Assembly: GCA_050955105.1 (NCBI GenBank)
Contig: JBPBQZ010000093.1
Coordinates: 1-30,286 of the forward strand
Source: JBPBQZ01 sp050955105
GTDB taxonomy: Bacteria; Pseudomonadota; Gammaproteobacteria; Burkholderiales; Burkholderiaceae
Direction: 5' to 3'
DNA length: 30,286 bases
Position numbers and translations under genes: made by a program. Below the pieces are notes generated by a model, which was given only the letters and a program-made list of their open reading frames with translations, did not search any database and was not told where the DNA came from. Each line of letters opens with the position of its first letter. Position 1 is the stretch's first letter. Of this stretch, positions 1 through 7,251 are shown piece after piece.

Positions 1-23
1 CCGCGCGCGAGGCCTCGAAGTGA
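1..23 (+). CDS. Possible 3' end of an upstream catabolic gene (partial)
   Basis: A frame open from the left edge gives Ala-Arg-Glu-Ala-Ser-Lys and then TGA at 21-23. That stop overlaps the GTG start of the hydratase at 20 in a GTGA arrangement, which is how the neighbouring catabolic genes are joined. Six residues identify nothing. The only support is the start/stop overlap and the operon context, so this may be chance. Confidence 0.2.
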
Positions 24-856
24 CGCCCGCGCAACGGCAGCAGGCCGCCGAGGCACTGCACGAGGCGGCGCAGTCGCACCGCTATATCGCACCGCTGCGC
101 GAGCAATTTTCGCAGCTTACGCTCGATGATGCCTATGCAATTCAACGGCTCAACACCGAGCGGCAACTAGCGCGCGGGCGCCGCGTGGTCGGCTGCAAGA
201 TCGGCTTGACCTCGGTTGCCGTGCAAAAACAGCTGGGCGTGGACCAGCCTGATTTCGGCATGCTGTTCGATGATATGGGATACGGCGATGGCGAGCCGAT
301 TCCGGCGGCGCTGCTGACGCAGCCGAAGATCGAGGCGGAAATCGCCTTTGTCATGGGACGCGATCTCGCCATCGCGAATCCCGGGCAACTCGACGTGCTC
401 AATGCCATCGACTATGCATTGCCGGCGCTCGAAGTAGTGGGCAGCCGCATCGCCGACTGGAACATCCGCATCACCGATACGATCGCCGACAACGCCTCGT
501 CGTCGGCCTTTGTGCTGGGCAGTCGACCGCGCAAGCTGGCCGAGTTCGACCTGCGTTTGTGCGGCATGGTGATGGAGCGTCGCGGCGAGCCGGTCTCGGT
601 CGGCGCGGGCGCCGCCTGTCTCGGCAATCCGCTCAACGCGGTGGTGTGGCTGGCGCGCACCATGGCCGCGCTCGGTACGCCGCTGAAGGCCGGCGATCTG
701 GTGCTCTCCGGTGCACTCGGCCCGATGGTGCCGGTTACGCCCGGCGATATCTTCGAGGCGCGCATCAACGGCCTTGGTTCGGTGCGCGCGGTGTTCGCGC
801 CGCTCGAATCAACGTCCACGCAATCTTCCGAAACTGCTTTGAGCGAGGCCCGCTGA
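20..856 (+). CDS. mhpD: 2-oxopent-4-enoate (2-hydroxypenta-2,4-dienoate) hydratase
   Basis: Cytoplasmic hydratase of the lower meta-cleavage pathway that adds water to 2-hydroxypenta-2,4-dienoate to give 4-hydroxy-2-oxovalerate. The 278-aa product fits the MhpD/DmpE/BphH family in length and motifs: GCKIGLTS near residue 60, QPKIEAEIAFVMGR with metal-ligand candidates Glu105 and Glu107, Glu138 in ALEVV, and DNASSSAFVLG near 158-168. The three glutamates match the spacing of the metal site known in MhpD. The start is GTG at 20 with GAGG at 9-12. The next gene overlaps its stop by one base (TGATG), so the two are probably translationally coupled. The C-terminal 15 residues are Ser/Thr-rich and beyond the usual fold. 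The paralogous decarboxylase next door is told apart by its HPRVEPELAFVL motif. Confidence 0.93.
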   Translation: MTPAQRQQAAEALHEAAQSHRYIAPLREQFSQLTLDDAYAIQRLNTERQLARGRRVVGCKIGLTSVAVQKQLGVDQPDFGMLFDDMGYGDGEPIPAALLTQPKIEAEIAFVMGRDLAIANPGQLDVLNAIDYALPALEVVGSRIADWNIRITDTIADNASSSAFVLGSRPRKLAEFDLRLCGMVMERRGEPVSVGAGAACLGNPLNAVVWLARTMAALGTPLKAGDLVLSGALGPMVPVTPGDIFEARINGLGSVRAVFAPLESTSTQSSETALSEAR

Positions 857-1623
857 TGAGTCAGATCACTGAATACGCGATGCTGCTCGATGACGCGGCG
901 CGCAACGCGGCCGAGGTGGCGCAGTTCGATCGCGACGGCAAATTGTCGCTGCGCGATGCTTATGCGATCCAGTCCGCGTCGATCCAGCGCCGCGTGGCGC
1001 GCGGCGAGCGTCGCGTCGGCGTGAAGATGGGCTTCACCAGCCGCGCGAAAATGTTGCAGATGGGTTTGTCCGACGTGATCTGGGGACGGCTTACTGCCGG
1101 CATGCAGATCGAAGAAGGCACCGCCATCGATTTCTCGAATTACGTGCATCCGCGCGTCGAGCCTGAATTGGCCTTTGTCTTGAAGCGTCCGTTGGCGGGC
1201 GACGTCACGGGTCCCGAGGCACTGGCGGCAGTCGAAGCCATCGCGCCCGCGCTGGAAATCATCGACTCGCGCTACAAGGATTTCAAATTCACGCTGCCGG
1301 AAGTGATTGCCGACAACGCTTCGTCCAGCGGCTTTGTGCTGGGTGCCTGGTGCGATCCGCGCACCGACTTCGGCAATCTGGGCCTCACGCTCAATCTCGA
1401 TGGCCGTGTGGTGCAGGTGGGTTCGACTGCCGCGTTGCTTGGCCATCCATTGCGCTCGCTGGTGGCCGCCGCGCGCCTGTCGGCATTGGCCGGCGAACCC
1501 TTGCAGGCTGGCTGGATCGTCATGGCAGGGGGCGCCACGCCGGCTGAATGGATCAAGCCCGGACAGTACGTGTCGATCGACATGGAAGGGCTTGGCAGCG
1601 CCGGCTTCCATGTGCAGGGCTAA
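856..1623 (+). CDS. dmpH: 4-oxalocrotonate decarboxylase
   Basis: Mg-dependent decarboxylase converting 2-oxo-3-hexenedioate to 2-hydroxypenta-2,4-dienoate, the substrate of the hydratase encoded just upstream; in known systems the two enzymes form a complex. The 255-aa product resembles DmpH/XylI/NahK: VGVKMGFTS (55-63), VHPRVEPELAFVLKRPL (98-113) with Glu102 and Glu104, Glu134 in ALEIIDSRY, DNASSSGFVLG and a C-terminal GLGSAGF. ATG at 856 overlaps the hydratase TGA and has GCGAGG upstream. A longer open frame from 559 lies wholly inside the hydratase and is not a credible start. The gene implies use of the oxalocrotonate branch, but the tautomerase usually paired with it (about 63 aa) is not visible here. 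Confidence 0.92.
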   Translation: MSQITEYAMLLDDAARNAAEVAQFDRDGKLSLRDAYAIQSASIQRRVARGERRVGVKMGFTSRAKMLQMGLSDVIWGRLTAGMQIEEGTAIDFSNYVHPRVEPELAFVLKRPLAGDVTGPEALAAVEAIAPALEIIDSRYKDFKFTLPEVIADNASSSGFVLGAWCDPRTDFGNLGLTLNLDGRVVQVGSTAALLGHPLRSLVAAARLSALAGEPLQAGWIVMAGGATPAEWIKPGQYVSIDMEGLGSAGFHVQG

Positions 1624-1635
1624 AGGAGCTTCAGC

Positions 1636-2604
1636 ATGACTGACAAGGAAAGAGTGAAGGTCGCGATTATCGGTCCAGGCAATATCGGCACCGATCTGAT
1701 GATCAAGGTAATGCGCAACAGCCAGCATCTTGAAATGGGTGCGATGGTGGGGGTCGATCCGAAATCCGATGGTCTGGCGCGCGCCGCGCGCTTGGGCGTG
1801 GCCACCACTGCCGAGGGCCTCGATGGGCTGCTGCGGCTGCCGGTGTTCAAGGACATCGACATTGTGTTCGATGCGACCTCGGCAGGTGCGCACAAGCGTC
1901 ATGACCAAGTGCTGCGCTCGCACGGCATTCAGCTTATCGACCTGACGCCGGCGGCGATCGGTCCCTACGTGATTCCGGCGATCAATCTCGAAGCCGAAGA
2001 CTCGACCAATATGAATATGGTCACTTGCGGCGGTCAGGCCACCATTCCGATGGTCGCCGCCGTGTCGCGCGTGGCGAAAGTGCACTATGCCGAAATCATC
2101 GCGTCGATCGCCAGCCGCTCGGCCGGCCCGGGCACGCGCGCCAATATCGACGAATTCACCGAAACCACGCGCGACGCCATCGAAAAGCTCGGCGGCGCCA
2201 CGCGCGGCAAGGCCATCATCGTGCTGAATCCGGCCGAACCGCCGCTCATCATGCGCGACACCGTATTCGTGCTGTCCGAATTGTGCGATACCGCCGCGGT
2301 CGAGGCCAGTATCGAAAAGATGGTGGCAAGCGTGCAAGCCTATGTGCCGGGCTATCGGCTGAAGCAAAAAGTGCAGTTTGAAGTGATCGAGCCGAGCGCG
2401 CCGTTGAATGTGCCCGGCCTCGGTCTGCAACACGGTTTAAAGACTTCGGTATTCCTGGAAGTGGAAGGCGCCGCGCATTACCTACCTTCCTACGCAGGCA
2501 ATCTCGACATCATGACCTCCGCGGCGCTGGCTTGCGGCGACATGATGGCGCGGCGTCGCATGGCAGCCGGCGTGGCACGCGGCCGTGCGGAGGCAGTGCA
2601 ATGA
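1636..2604 (+). CDS. mhpF: Acetaldehyde dehydrogenase (acylating)
   Basis: Oxidises acetaldehyde to acetyl-CoA with NAD+ and CoA. In this family it works in a heterotetramer with the aldolase encoded next, and acetaldehyde is channelled between them. The 322-aa length is close to DmpF/BphJ/MhpF. The N-terminal Rossmann motif is IIGPGNIGTDL (11-21), and the catalytic Cys131 lies in MVTCGGQAT, matching Cys132 of DmpF. ATG at 1636 follows AAAGGAG (1622-1628), an excellent ribosome binding site. The stop overlaps the next start in ATGA (2601-2604), consistent with equimolar synthesis of the two partners. Confidence 0.95.
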   Translation: MTDKERVKVAIIGPGNIGTDLMIKVMRNSQHLEMGAMVGVDPKSDGLARAARLGVATTAEGLDGLLRLPVFKDIDIVFDATSAGAHKRHDQVLRSHGIQLIDLTPAAIGPYVIPAINLEAEDSTNMNMVTCGGQATIPMVAAVSRVAKVHYAEIIASIASRSAGPGTRANIDEFTETTRDAIEKLGGATRGKAIIVLNPAEPPLIMRDTVFVLSELCDTAAVEASIEKMVASVQAYVPGYRLKQKVQFEVIEPSAPLNVPGLGLQHGLKTSVFLEVEGAAHYLPSYAGNLDIMTSAALACGDMMARRRMAAGVARGRAEAVQ

Positions 2605-3632
2605 CTATCGACACCCGACTCGACAAGAAACTCTACATCTCCGATGTGACGCTGCGCGACGGCAGCCACGCGATTCGCCATCAGTACAGCATCGAGCACG
2701 TCAAGACGATTGCCGCCGCGCTCGACGCGGCCGGTGTCGACAGCATTGAAGTGGCCCATGGCGACGGCATCGAGGGTTCAAGCTTCAACTATGGCTTCGG
2801 CGCGCACAGCGACGTCGCATGGATTGCCGCCGCGGCCGAGAGTGTGACCACCGCGAAGATCGCCACGCTGCTGATCCCCGGCATCGGCACCACGCACGAC
2901 CTGCGGCAGGCCTTCGACGCGGGTGCGCGCGTGGTGCGGGTGGCCACGCACTGCACCGAGGCCGACGTGGCGCGCCAGCATCTCGAATTTGCGCGAGAGC
3001 TGGGCATGGACCCGGTCGGCTTCCTGATGATGAGCCATATGACCACGCCGCAAGAGCTCGGGCGCCAGGCCAAGCTGATGGAGAGCTATGGGGCCACCTG
3101 CGTCTATGTGGTCGACTCGGGTGGCGCATTGGGCATGCAGGACATTCGCGAGCGCTTCCGCGCATTCAAGGAAGTGCTCGATCCCACTACTGAAACGGGC
3201 ATGCATGCGCATCACAACCTGAGTCTCGGCGTGGCCAATTCGCTGGTAGCGGTGGAAGAGGGCTGCGACCGTATCGATGCGAGTCTGGCCGGCATGGGCG
3301 CGGGCGCGGGCAACGCGCCGCTGGAGGTGTTTATCGCGGCGGCCGAACGGCAGGGCTGGCGGCATGGTTGCGACTTGTATCGACTGATGGATGCGGCCGA
3401 CGATTTGGTGCGGCCGCTGCAGGATCGGCCGGTACGCGTCGATCGCGAAACGCTGGCACTCGGCTATGCCGGCGTCTATTCAAGCTTCCTGCGCCATGCC
3501 GAGGTCGCGGCGCAGCGCTATGGTTTGAAGACCGTGGATATCCTGGTGGAGCTGGGTCGTCGCAAAATGGTGGGCGGCCAGGAAGACATGATCGTCGACG
3601 TCGCGCTCGATTTATTGAAACAGCCGGCTTGA
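2601..3632 (+). CDS. mhpE: 4-hydroxy-2-oxovalerate aldolase
   Basis: Class II, divalent-metal aldolase splitting 4-hydroxy-2-oxovalerate into pyruvate and acetaldehyde, the latter passed to the dehydrogenase encoded upstream. The 343-aa product matches DmpG/BphI/MhpE. TLRDGSHA carries Arg19, Asp20 and His23, and GMHAHHNLSLG carries the metal ligands His202 and His204; all are offset by +2 from DmpG Arg17/Asp18/His21/His200/His202. ATG at 2601 has GGAGG at 2589-2593. It is the last gene of the catabolic run: the convergent IclR gene starts its stop codon on the very next base, leaving no room for a terminator. Confidence 0.95.
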   Translation: MTIDTRLDKKLYISDVTLRDGSHAIRHQYSIEHVKTIAAALDAAGVDSIEVAHGDGIEGSSFNYGFGAHSDVAWIAAAAESVTTAKIATLLIPGIGTTHDLRQAFDAGARVVRVATHCTEADVARQHLEFARELGMDPVGFLMMSHMTTPQELGRQAKLMESYGATCVYVVDSGGALGMQDIRERFRAFKEVLDPTTETGMHAHHNLSLGVANSLVAVEEGCDRIDASLAGMGAGAGNAPLEVFIAAAERQGWRHGCDLYRLMDAADDLVRPLQDRPVRVDRETLALGYAGVYSSFLRHAEVAAQRYGLKTVDILVELGRRKMVGGQEDMIVDVALDLLKQPA

Positions 3633-4478
3633 TCAGCCGCGCGCGCCCAGCATTTGTGAGATGCGCGCGGCGGCGGCCTTGAGTGCCGCCACCGTCGCCG
3701 GATTGGCGTGCGCCGGTAAATAGTGAATTGAGCCGACGATCGCCAGCGCGCCGAACAGCTGGCCATTCTCATAAAGCAGCGGTGCCGCCAGCGCGTTCAC
3801 GCCCAGAAACACTTCTTCGGGCGCCTCGGCCCAGCCACGCTGTCTCACCAACTCGGTTTCGTGACGCAAGCGCTCGGGGTCGATGATGGTGTGCGGCGTG
3901 CAGGCTTGCAAGGGCGCCGCAGTGATCGCTTCCAGTCGTTCAGGCGGTCCGAACGCCAGTGCCACCTTGCCCTGCGCCACCGTATGAAACAGGAACTGGG
4001 TGCCGGGATTCAGCAGAATCTCCAAGGGACTGCGGCCGCGCACCAGGTCGAGCACGATCACCTCATTCTCGGTGAAGGTGGTGATGACGATGGTCTGTCC
4101 CACTTCATCGCGCAGCTCTTCCATCACTGGTCGCGCCAGCCGCACCGGATCGAATTGCTTGACCAGGCGTTGGCCCAACAGGAACAGCCGCCAGCCGATG
4201 CGATACCGACTCGAACGCGGGTTCTGCGTGACATAGCCGTGTTGCCGCAAGGCCGTGAGGTGACGATGCACGCGCGCCTTCGGCACGCCCAGCGTATCGG
4301 CGAGGCTGGTGATGCCGCACTCATCGTCCTGTTCGGCCAGCACCTCGAGAATGCGTAGCGAGATGACCGAGGTGGACGACGACGCGTCGTCGGCGGCGCC
4401 GCTCAGCGCTGTGCCATCGAGTGGATCAGTCGTTGCAACAGTCGCCGGCGTTGCTGTTTTGCGTGAAGTAAGCGCCAT
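3633..4478 (-). CDS. IclR-family transcriptional regulator
   Basis: 281-aa regulator. Residues 1-36 are Ser/Thr/Ala/Asp-rich and probably disordered. A winged helix-turn-helix follows (about 38-95; recognition region ITSLADTLGVPKARVHRHL), then the IclR effector-binding domain (about 110-278) with FHTVAQGKVALAF and a long C-terminal helix. IclR proteins of this type often control aromatic-acid catabolism. It lies 38 bases downstream of the cupin gene on the same strand and is probably cotranscribed with it. Likely targets are the palindromes at 5256-5365 and perhaps the catabolic operon converging on it. No purine-rich ribosome binding site precedes ATG 4478, so a later start, or coupling to the cupin gene, is possible. 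Confidence 0.88.
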   Translation of the reverse strand: MALTSRKTATPATVATTDPLDGTALSGAADDASSSTSVISLRILEVLAEQDDECGITSLADTLGVPKARVHRHLTALRQHGYVTQNPRSSRYRIGWRLFLLGQRLVKQFDPVRLARPVMEELRDEVGQTIVITTFTENEVIVLDLVRGRSPLEILLNPGTQFLFHTVAQGKVALAFGPPERLEAITAAPLQACTPHTIIDPERLRHETELVRQRGWAEAPEEVFLGVNALAAPLLYENGQLFGALAIVGSIHYLPAHANPATVAALKAAAARISQMLGARG

Positions 4479-4516
4479 GGATCGAATGAGAAGGGGAGTA
4501 GTGCGCCCTGGCGCGT

Positions 4517-5188
4517 TCAGGCGAGCTCTATAAAGCGTTCGCCGAACACATGATACCGCTGCGGCTTTTGCTTGCTGGCGTCTTCAGGCTTCACATAGCG
4601 GATCGAGCTGCGCCCGCGCGAGGCCCGCGGCAGCACGAAGCAGCGGATGAAAACAGTTTCCTCGAGTTCGGTGGTGGGAGCCAGCACTGGCTCGTAGCCG
4701 AGCTCCAGCCATGCGTCGCCGGGTTGGTGCACGTGGGTCTGTCCCAGCGTCTCGATGGTGATTTCGCCGCGCAGGCAGCAGCGGATGCCAGGACCTTGAT
4801 GCACATGCGTATGCGCGATGCCGCCGGGAGGAAACTCGACCTTGTCACAGCGCATCAACCAGCTTTGGCGGGCATCGAGCTCGATGGTTTCTTCAAGCTT
4901 GCCAACGCTCTTCACGCCGGGTGCCGAACGGATCAGGCCTGGCGTGGCGTCGGCCGGCGGCAGCAGTTCCCAGCGCCAGATGCGCGCGCCCTCCGCGCCC
5001 GCTAACAAGCCGAGCGCGCCACCGCCAAGCCATGTGCCTTCAGCCGTGACGTGCTGTGCGCCGGTCTCGAATTCGATCGTGGCCGCACCTTCCACCATGT
5101 AGAGCGCGCGCTCTGCGGCGGGTAAATAAATCGGCGCCTGATTGGCGGGCAAGACATCTTCGATAAGTCGTAATGTGAACTGAGCCAC
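4517..5188 (-). CDS. Cupin-domain protein (bicupin-like)
   Basis: A 223-aa protein of two beta-barrel-like halves. The first half contains ALYMVEGAATIEF and the second IAHTHVHQGPGIRCCLRGEITIE...GDAWLE. The His-x-His-x-His cluster (126, 128, 130) is a probable metal site of a cupin. The closest functional idea is a small sugar- or aromatic-acid-related cupin enzyme or a binding protein; I cannot choose. I prefer GTG at 5188 because AGGAGG lies five bases upstream (5194-5199). The longer frame from ATG 5245 adds 19 unremarkable residues. It is divergent from the MFS importer and shares its palindromic control region. Confidence 0.75.
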   Translation of the reverse strand: MAQFTLRLIEDVLPANQAPIYLPAAERALYMVEGAATIEFETGAQHVTAEGTWLGGGALGLLAGAEGARIWRWELLPPADATPGLIRSAPGVKSVGKLEETIELDARQSWLMRCDKVEFPPGGIAHTHVHQGPGIRCCLRGEITIETLGQTHVHQPGDAWLELGYEPVLAPTTELEETVFIRCFVLPRASRGRSSIRYVKPEDASKQKPQRYHVFGERFIELA

Positions 5189-5255
5189 GGGAACCTCCTG
5201 GGTTTGCATGCGCAGCGCCGCGCTGCGCGCTGTCGCGTCTGCCACAATGATAAGA

Positions 5256-5272
5256 GTATCGATGATCGATAC
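5256..5272. promoter_or_regulatory. Operator candidate, copy 1 of 17-base inverted element
   Basis: GTATCGATGATCGATAC reads as arms GTATCGAT and ATCGATAC around a central G. Its exact reverse complement recurs at 5349-5365. Such odd-length dyads are typical IclR-type binding sites. It sits nearest the cupin gene. Confidence 0.6.
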
Positions 5273-5284
5273 GCAAGTATCTAT

Positions 5285-5300
5285 TTATGGTTTACCATAA
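5285..5300. promoter_or_regulatory. 16-base perfect palindrome TTATGGT-TT-ACCATAA
   Basis: Seven-base arms TTATGGT and ACCATAA flank TT. The sequence differs from the two 17-base elements, so it may be a second site, for another regulator or for RNA polymerase modulation. It also contains an ATG at 5287 that opens a spurious extended frame for the importer. Confidence 0.45.
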
Positions 5301-5348
5301 CGGAAATTCTGCGATTCAGAGCTTAGAATTCTTTTATCGAAAACCTTT

Positions 5349-5365
5349 GTATCGATCATCGATAC
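5349..5365. promoter_or_regulatory. Operator candidate, copy 2 of 17-base inverted element
   Basis: GTATCGATCATCGATAC is the exact reverse complement of 5256-5272. Centre-to-centre distance is 93 bases, about nine helical turns, so looping between the two sites is possible. It lies 57 bases upstream of the importer ATG. Confidence 0.6.
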
Positions 5366-5421
5366 AAGCATGCGGTCGGTGCAAGGCGCGACGCTGGGCC
5401 TGCAAGACTGGGAGATTGAAG

Positions 5422-6678
5422 ATGACGTCCAAGAGTGCGCCTTTCCCGACGGTGCAAAAGGCGCGGTGGTTCACCGGCGCCACGTCGAACCAATGGCGGT
5501 CGTTCAGCTCGGCTTATGTCGGCTGGATGCTCGACATCATGGATTTGATGCTGTTCGCGATGGTGATCCGCTACATCAGCGTCGATCTGCATTTCGACAA
5601 GGGCATGGCCGGCATGATCGCCTCGATGACCTTGCTGGCCACAGCGGTCGGCGGCTTCATCTTTGGCTTCCTGGCTGACCGCATCGGGCGCACGCGCTCG
5701 ATGGTGCTCAGCATTCTTTGTTATTCAGTCGGCACGGCACTTTGCGGCTTCTCGCAAAGCGTGGCGCAATTGTTGGTGTTCCGCTTCATTCTCGGGCTGG
5801 GCATCGGCGGCGAATGGTCGGCCGGTGCCGCGTTGATCACCGAGACCTGGCCGGCTGAGCATCGCGGCAAGGTGATGGCCTGGGTGCAGAGCGCGTTCGC
5901 CGTCGGCTATGCGCTGGCAGCGATCATTGCCGCGCTGGTGTTGCCTTACTTTGGCTGGCGCTGGGTGTTCGCGGTGGGCCTGGTGCCCGCGCTGTTCGCC
6001 TTCTGGGTGCGTCGCCATACGCGCGAAAGTGAAATCTGGCTGAAACAAAAACATCGCTTATCGCTGCGCGAGACGATTACCACGCTGTGCGGCACGCATC
6101 TGCGCAGTACGCTGGTGGGGCTGGCCTTCACGGCAGCCGCGATGTGCGGCTATTGGGGACTCTTCACCTGGATTCCGGCCTATCTGTCGACGCCGGTGAG
6201 TCAGGGCGGCCCCGGCTTCGACTTGCTGCATTCGACCACCTGGATCGTCGTGATGCAGGCGGGCGCGGCGCTCGGCTTCATCTGCTTTGGTTATATTGCC
6301 GACCGCATCGGCCGGCGTTGGGCCTTCATCGGTTTTTTCGTGCTGTCGGCCATCTCGGTGCCGATCTACGTGATGATCAAGTCGCCGTTGATCTTGCTGC
6401 TGTTCGGACCGGCGGTGGCGTTTTTTGGGACGGGCTTTTACAGCGGTTTCGCGCCGACTTTCGCCGAGTTGTTCCCCACCAGCGTACGCGCCACCGCGCA
6501 GGGCTTCATCTATAACGCTGGACGCGCCACCAGCGCGCTGGCGCCGGCTGCGGTCGGTCTGCTATCGAACGGGCATAGCGTGGGCAGTGCCTTGGGCGCC
6601 ACCTCCGGCTTCTTTGCACTGGCCGCGGTGATTGTGTTTTTCTTCCTGCCGGAAACGCGTGGCGGCGAGTTGGAATGA
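5422..6678 (+). CDS. MFS transporter, aromatic/organic acid:H+ symporter type
   Basis: A 418-aa inner-membrane carrier with about 12 predicted membrane segments. LDIMDLMLFAM in TM1, GFLADRIGRTRSM in the TM2-TM3 loop, RFILGLGIGGEWSAGAALI in TM4-TM5 and a repeat GYIADRIGRRW in the second half are hallmarks of the AAHS/SHS/MHS-type major facilitator carriers that import aromatic or carboxylic acids. The substrate is probably the acid degraded by the local pathway, judged only from context. I chose ATG 5422 because GGGAG (5410-5414) precedes it and the protein then starts at the usual distance from TM1. The upstream ATG at 5287 lies inside a palindrome and would add an untypical 45 residues. The gene converges on the next one with a one-base gap. 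Confidence 0.9.
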   Translation: MTSKSAPFPTVQKARWFTGATSNQWRSFSSAYVGWMLDIMDLMLFAMVIRYISVDLHFDKGMAGMIASMTLLATAVGGFIFGFLADRIGRTRSMVLSILCYSVGTALCGFSQSVAQLLVFRFILGLGIGGEWSAGAALITETWPAEHRGKVMAWVQSAFAVGYALAAIIAALVLPYFGWRWVFAVGLVPALFAFWVRRHTRESEIWLKQKHRLSLRETITTLCGTHLRSTLVGLAFTAAAMCGYWGLFTWIPAYLSTPVSQGGPGFDLLHSTTWIVVMQAGAALGFICFGYIADRIGRRWAFIGFFVLSAISVPIYVMIKSPLILLLFGPAVAFFGTGFYSGFAPTFAELFPTSVRATAQGFIYNAGRATSALAPAAVGLLSNGHSVGSALGATSGFFALAAVIVFFFLPETRGGELE

Positions 6679-6679
6679 T

Positions 6680-7228
6680 TCAGCTCAGTTCCATGGGCGT
6701 GCCGGCCGGCGGCTCGACCTGGAACACGTTGATGGTCATCGAGATCAGCGTGTAGTAACCGGCGATGCCGATCAAGTCGACCACGCCGGCTTCGCCCAGC
6801 GCGGCCACGGCGTCCGCATATAAGTCGTCGGCAATGCGTCGATCGCGATGCAGGGTCACCAGCAAATGATGCACGAGTGCTTCGTCATGTCTTGAAAAAG
6901 GCGGCGCCGCGTGCGTGCGCAATGCTTCCACGACCGCCGCATCCAGACCCGCGGCCAGCGCCGCCGGCTTGTGCGCATACCACTCGTATTCCGAGCCCCA
7001 GATGCGCGCGAGCGTGAGAATCGCCAGTTCCGACAGGCGTGGCGGCAGTGAGGAGTCGTAGCGGCAGTAGCGGCCCAGCGCTTGTGCATGCGCGGCCAGT
7101 TCCGGGCGCCGCAGCCATACCGCCAACGGACCGGGCACGCCTTGGCGCGGGCCGGCGGCGATGGCGTCGTAAACCTGCCGCTGGGCTTCGCTCAACTGCG
7201 CCGGATCGAGATCGGCGATGCGTTTCAT
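6680..7228 (-). CDS. Carboxymuconolactone decarboxylase / AhpD-like family protein
   Basis: A 182-aa all-alpha protein. The region ELAILTLARIWGSEYEWYAHKPAALAAGL (about 67-95) and the later VDLIGIAGYYTLISMTINVF match the carboxymuconolactone-decarboxylase-like fold. Its AhpD relatives use a CxxC pair in the core helix, but here there is no CxxC and the equivalent stretch reads EYEWYAH, so a peroxidase role is unlikely. Many such genes sit beside aromatic-degradation genes without a proven reaction. It lies 23 bases downstream of the efflux gene on the same strand and is likely the last gene of that cluster. The ribosome site (ATAGGG) is weak. Confidence 0.82.
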   Translation of the reverse strand: MKRIADLDPAQLSEAQRQVYDAIAAGPRQGVPGPLAVWLRRPELAAHAQALGRYCRYDSSLPPRLSELAILTLARIWGSEYEWYAHKPAALAAGLDAAVVEALRTHAAPPFSRHDEALVHHLLVTLHRDRRIADDLYADAVAALGEAGVVDLIGIAGYYTLISMTINVFQVEPPAGTPMELS

Positions 7229-7251
7229 GGACTTGCCCTATCTTGAATTGA

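Larger units (their letters stand above)
5189..5421. promoter_or_regulatory. Divergent control region between cupin and MFS importer genes
   Basis: This 233-base gap separates oppositely transcribed genes. It is clearly more AT-rich than its surroundings and holds three palindromic elements listed separately (5256-5272, 5285-5300, 5349-5365). The outer two are inverted copies of one 17-base sequence. The layout fits coordinate control of both genes by the adjacent IclR regulator. Exact promoters cannot be assigned; TAGAAT around 5324 (+) is one possible -10. Confidence 0.6.

Noticed and set aside
412..2433. 673-aa open frame on the - strand
   Set aside because: It lies antisense to three well-identified catabolic genes; its His/Arg/Ala-rich translation is the usual shadow in GC-rich DNA.
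3861..5005. Pair of + strand frames opposite the IclR and cupin genes
   Set aside because: They are mirror frames of the - strand genes, without family motifs.
5287..5421. N-terminal extension of the MFS importer
   Set aside because: The start lies inside a palindrome and the extra 45 residues are not membrane-like; ATG 5422 has GGGAG upstream.
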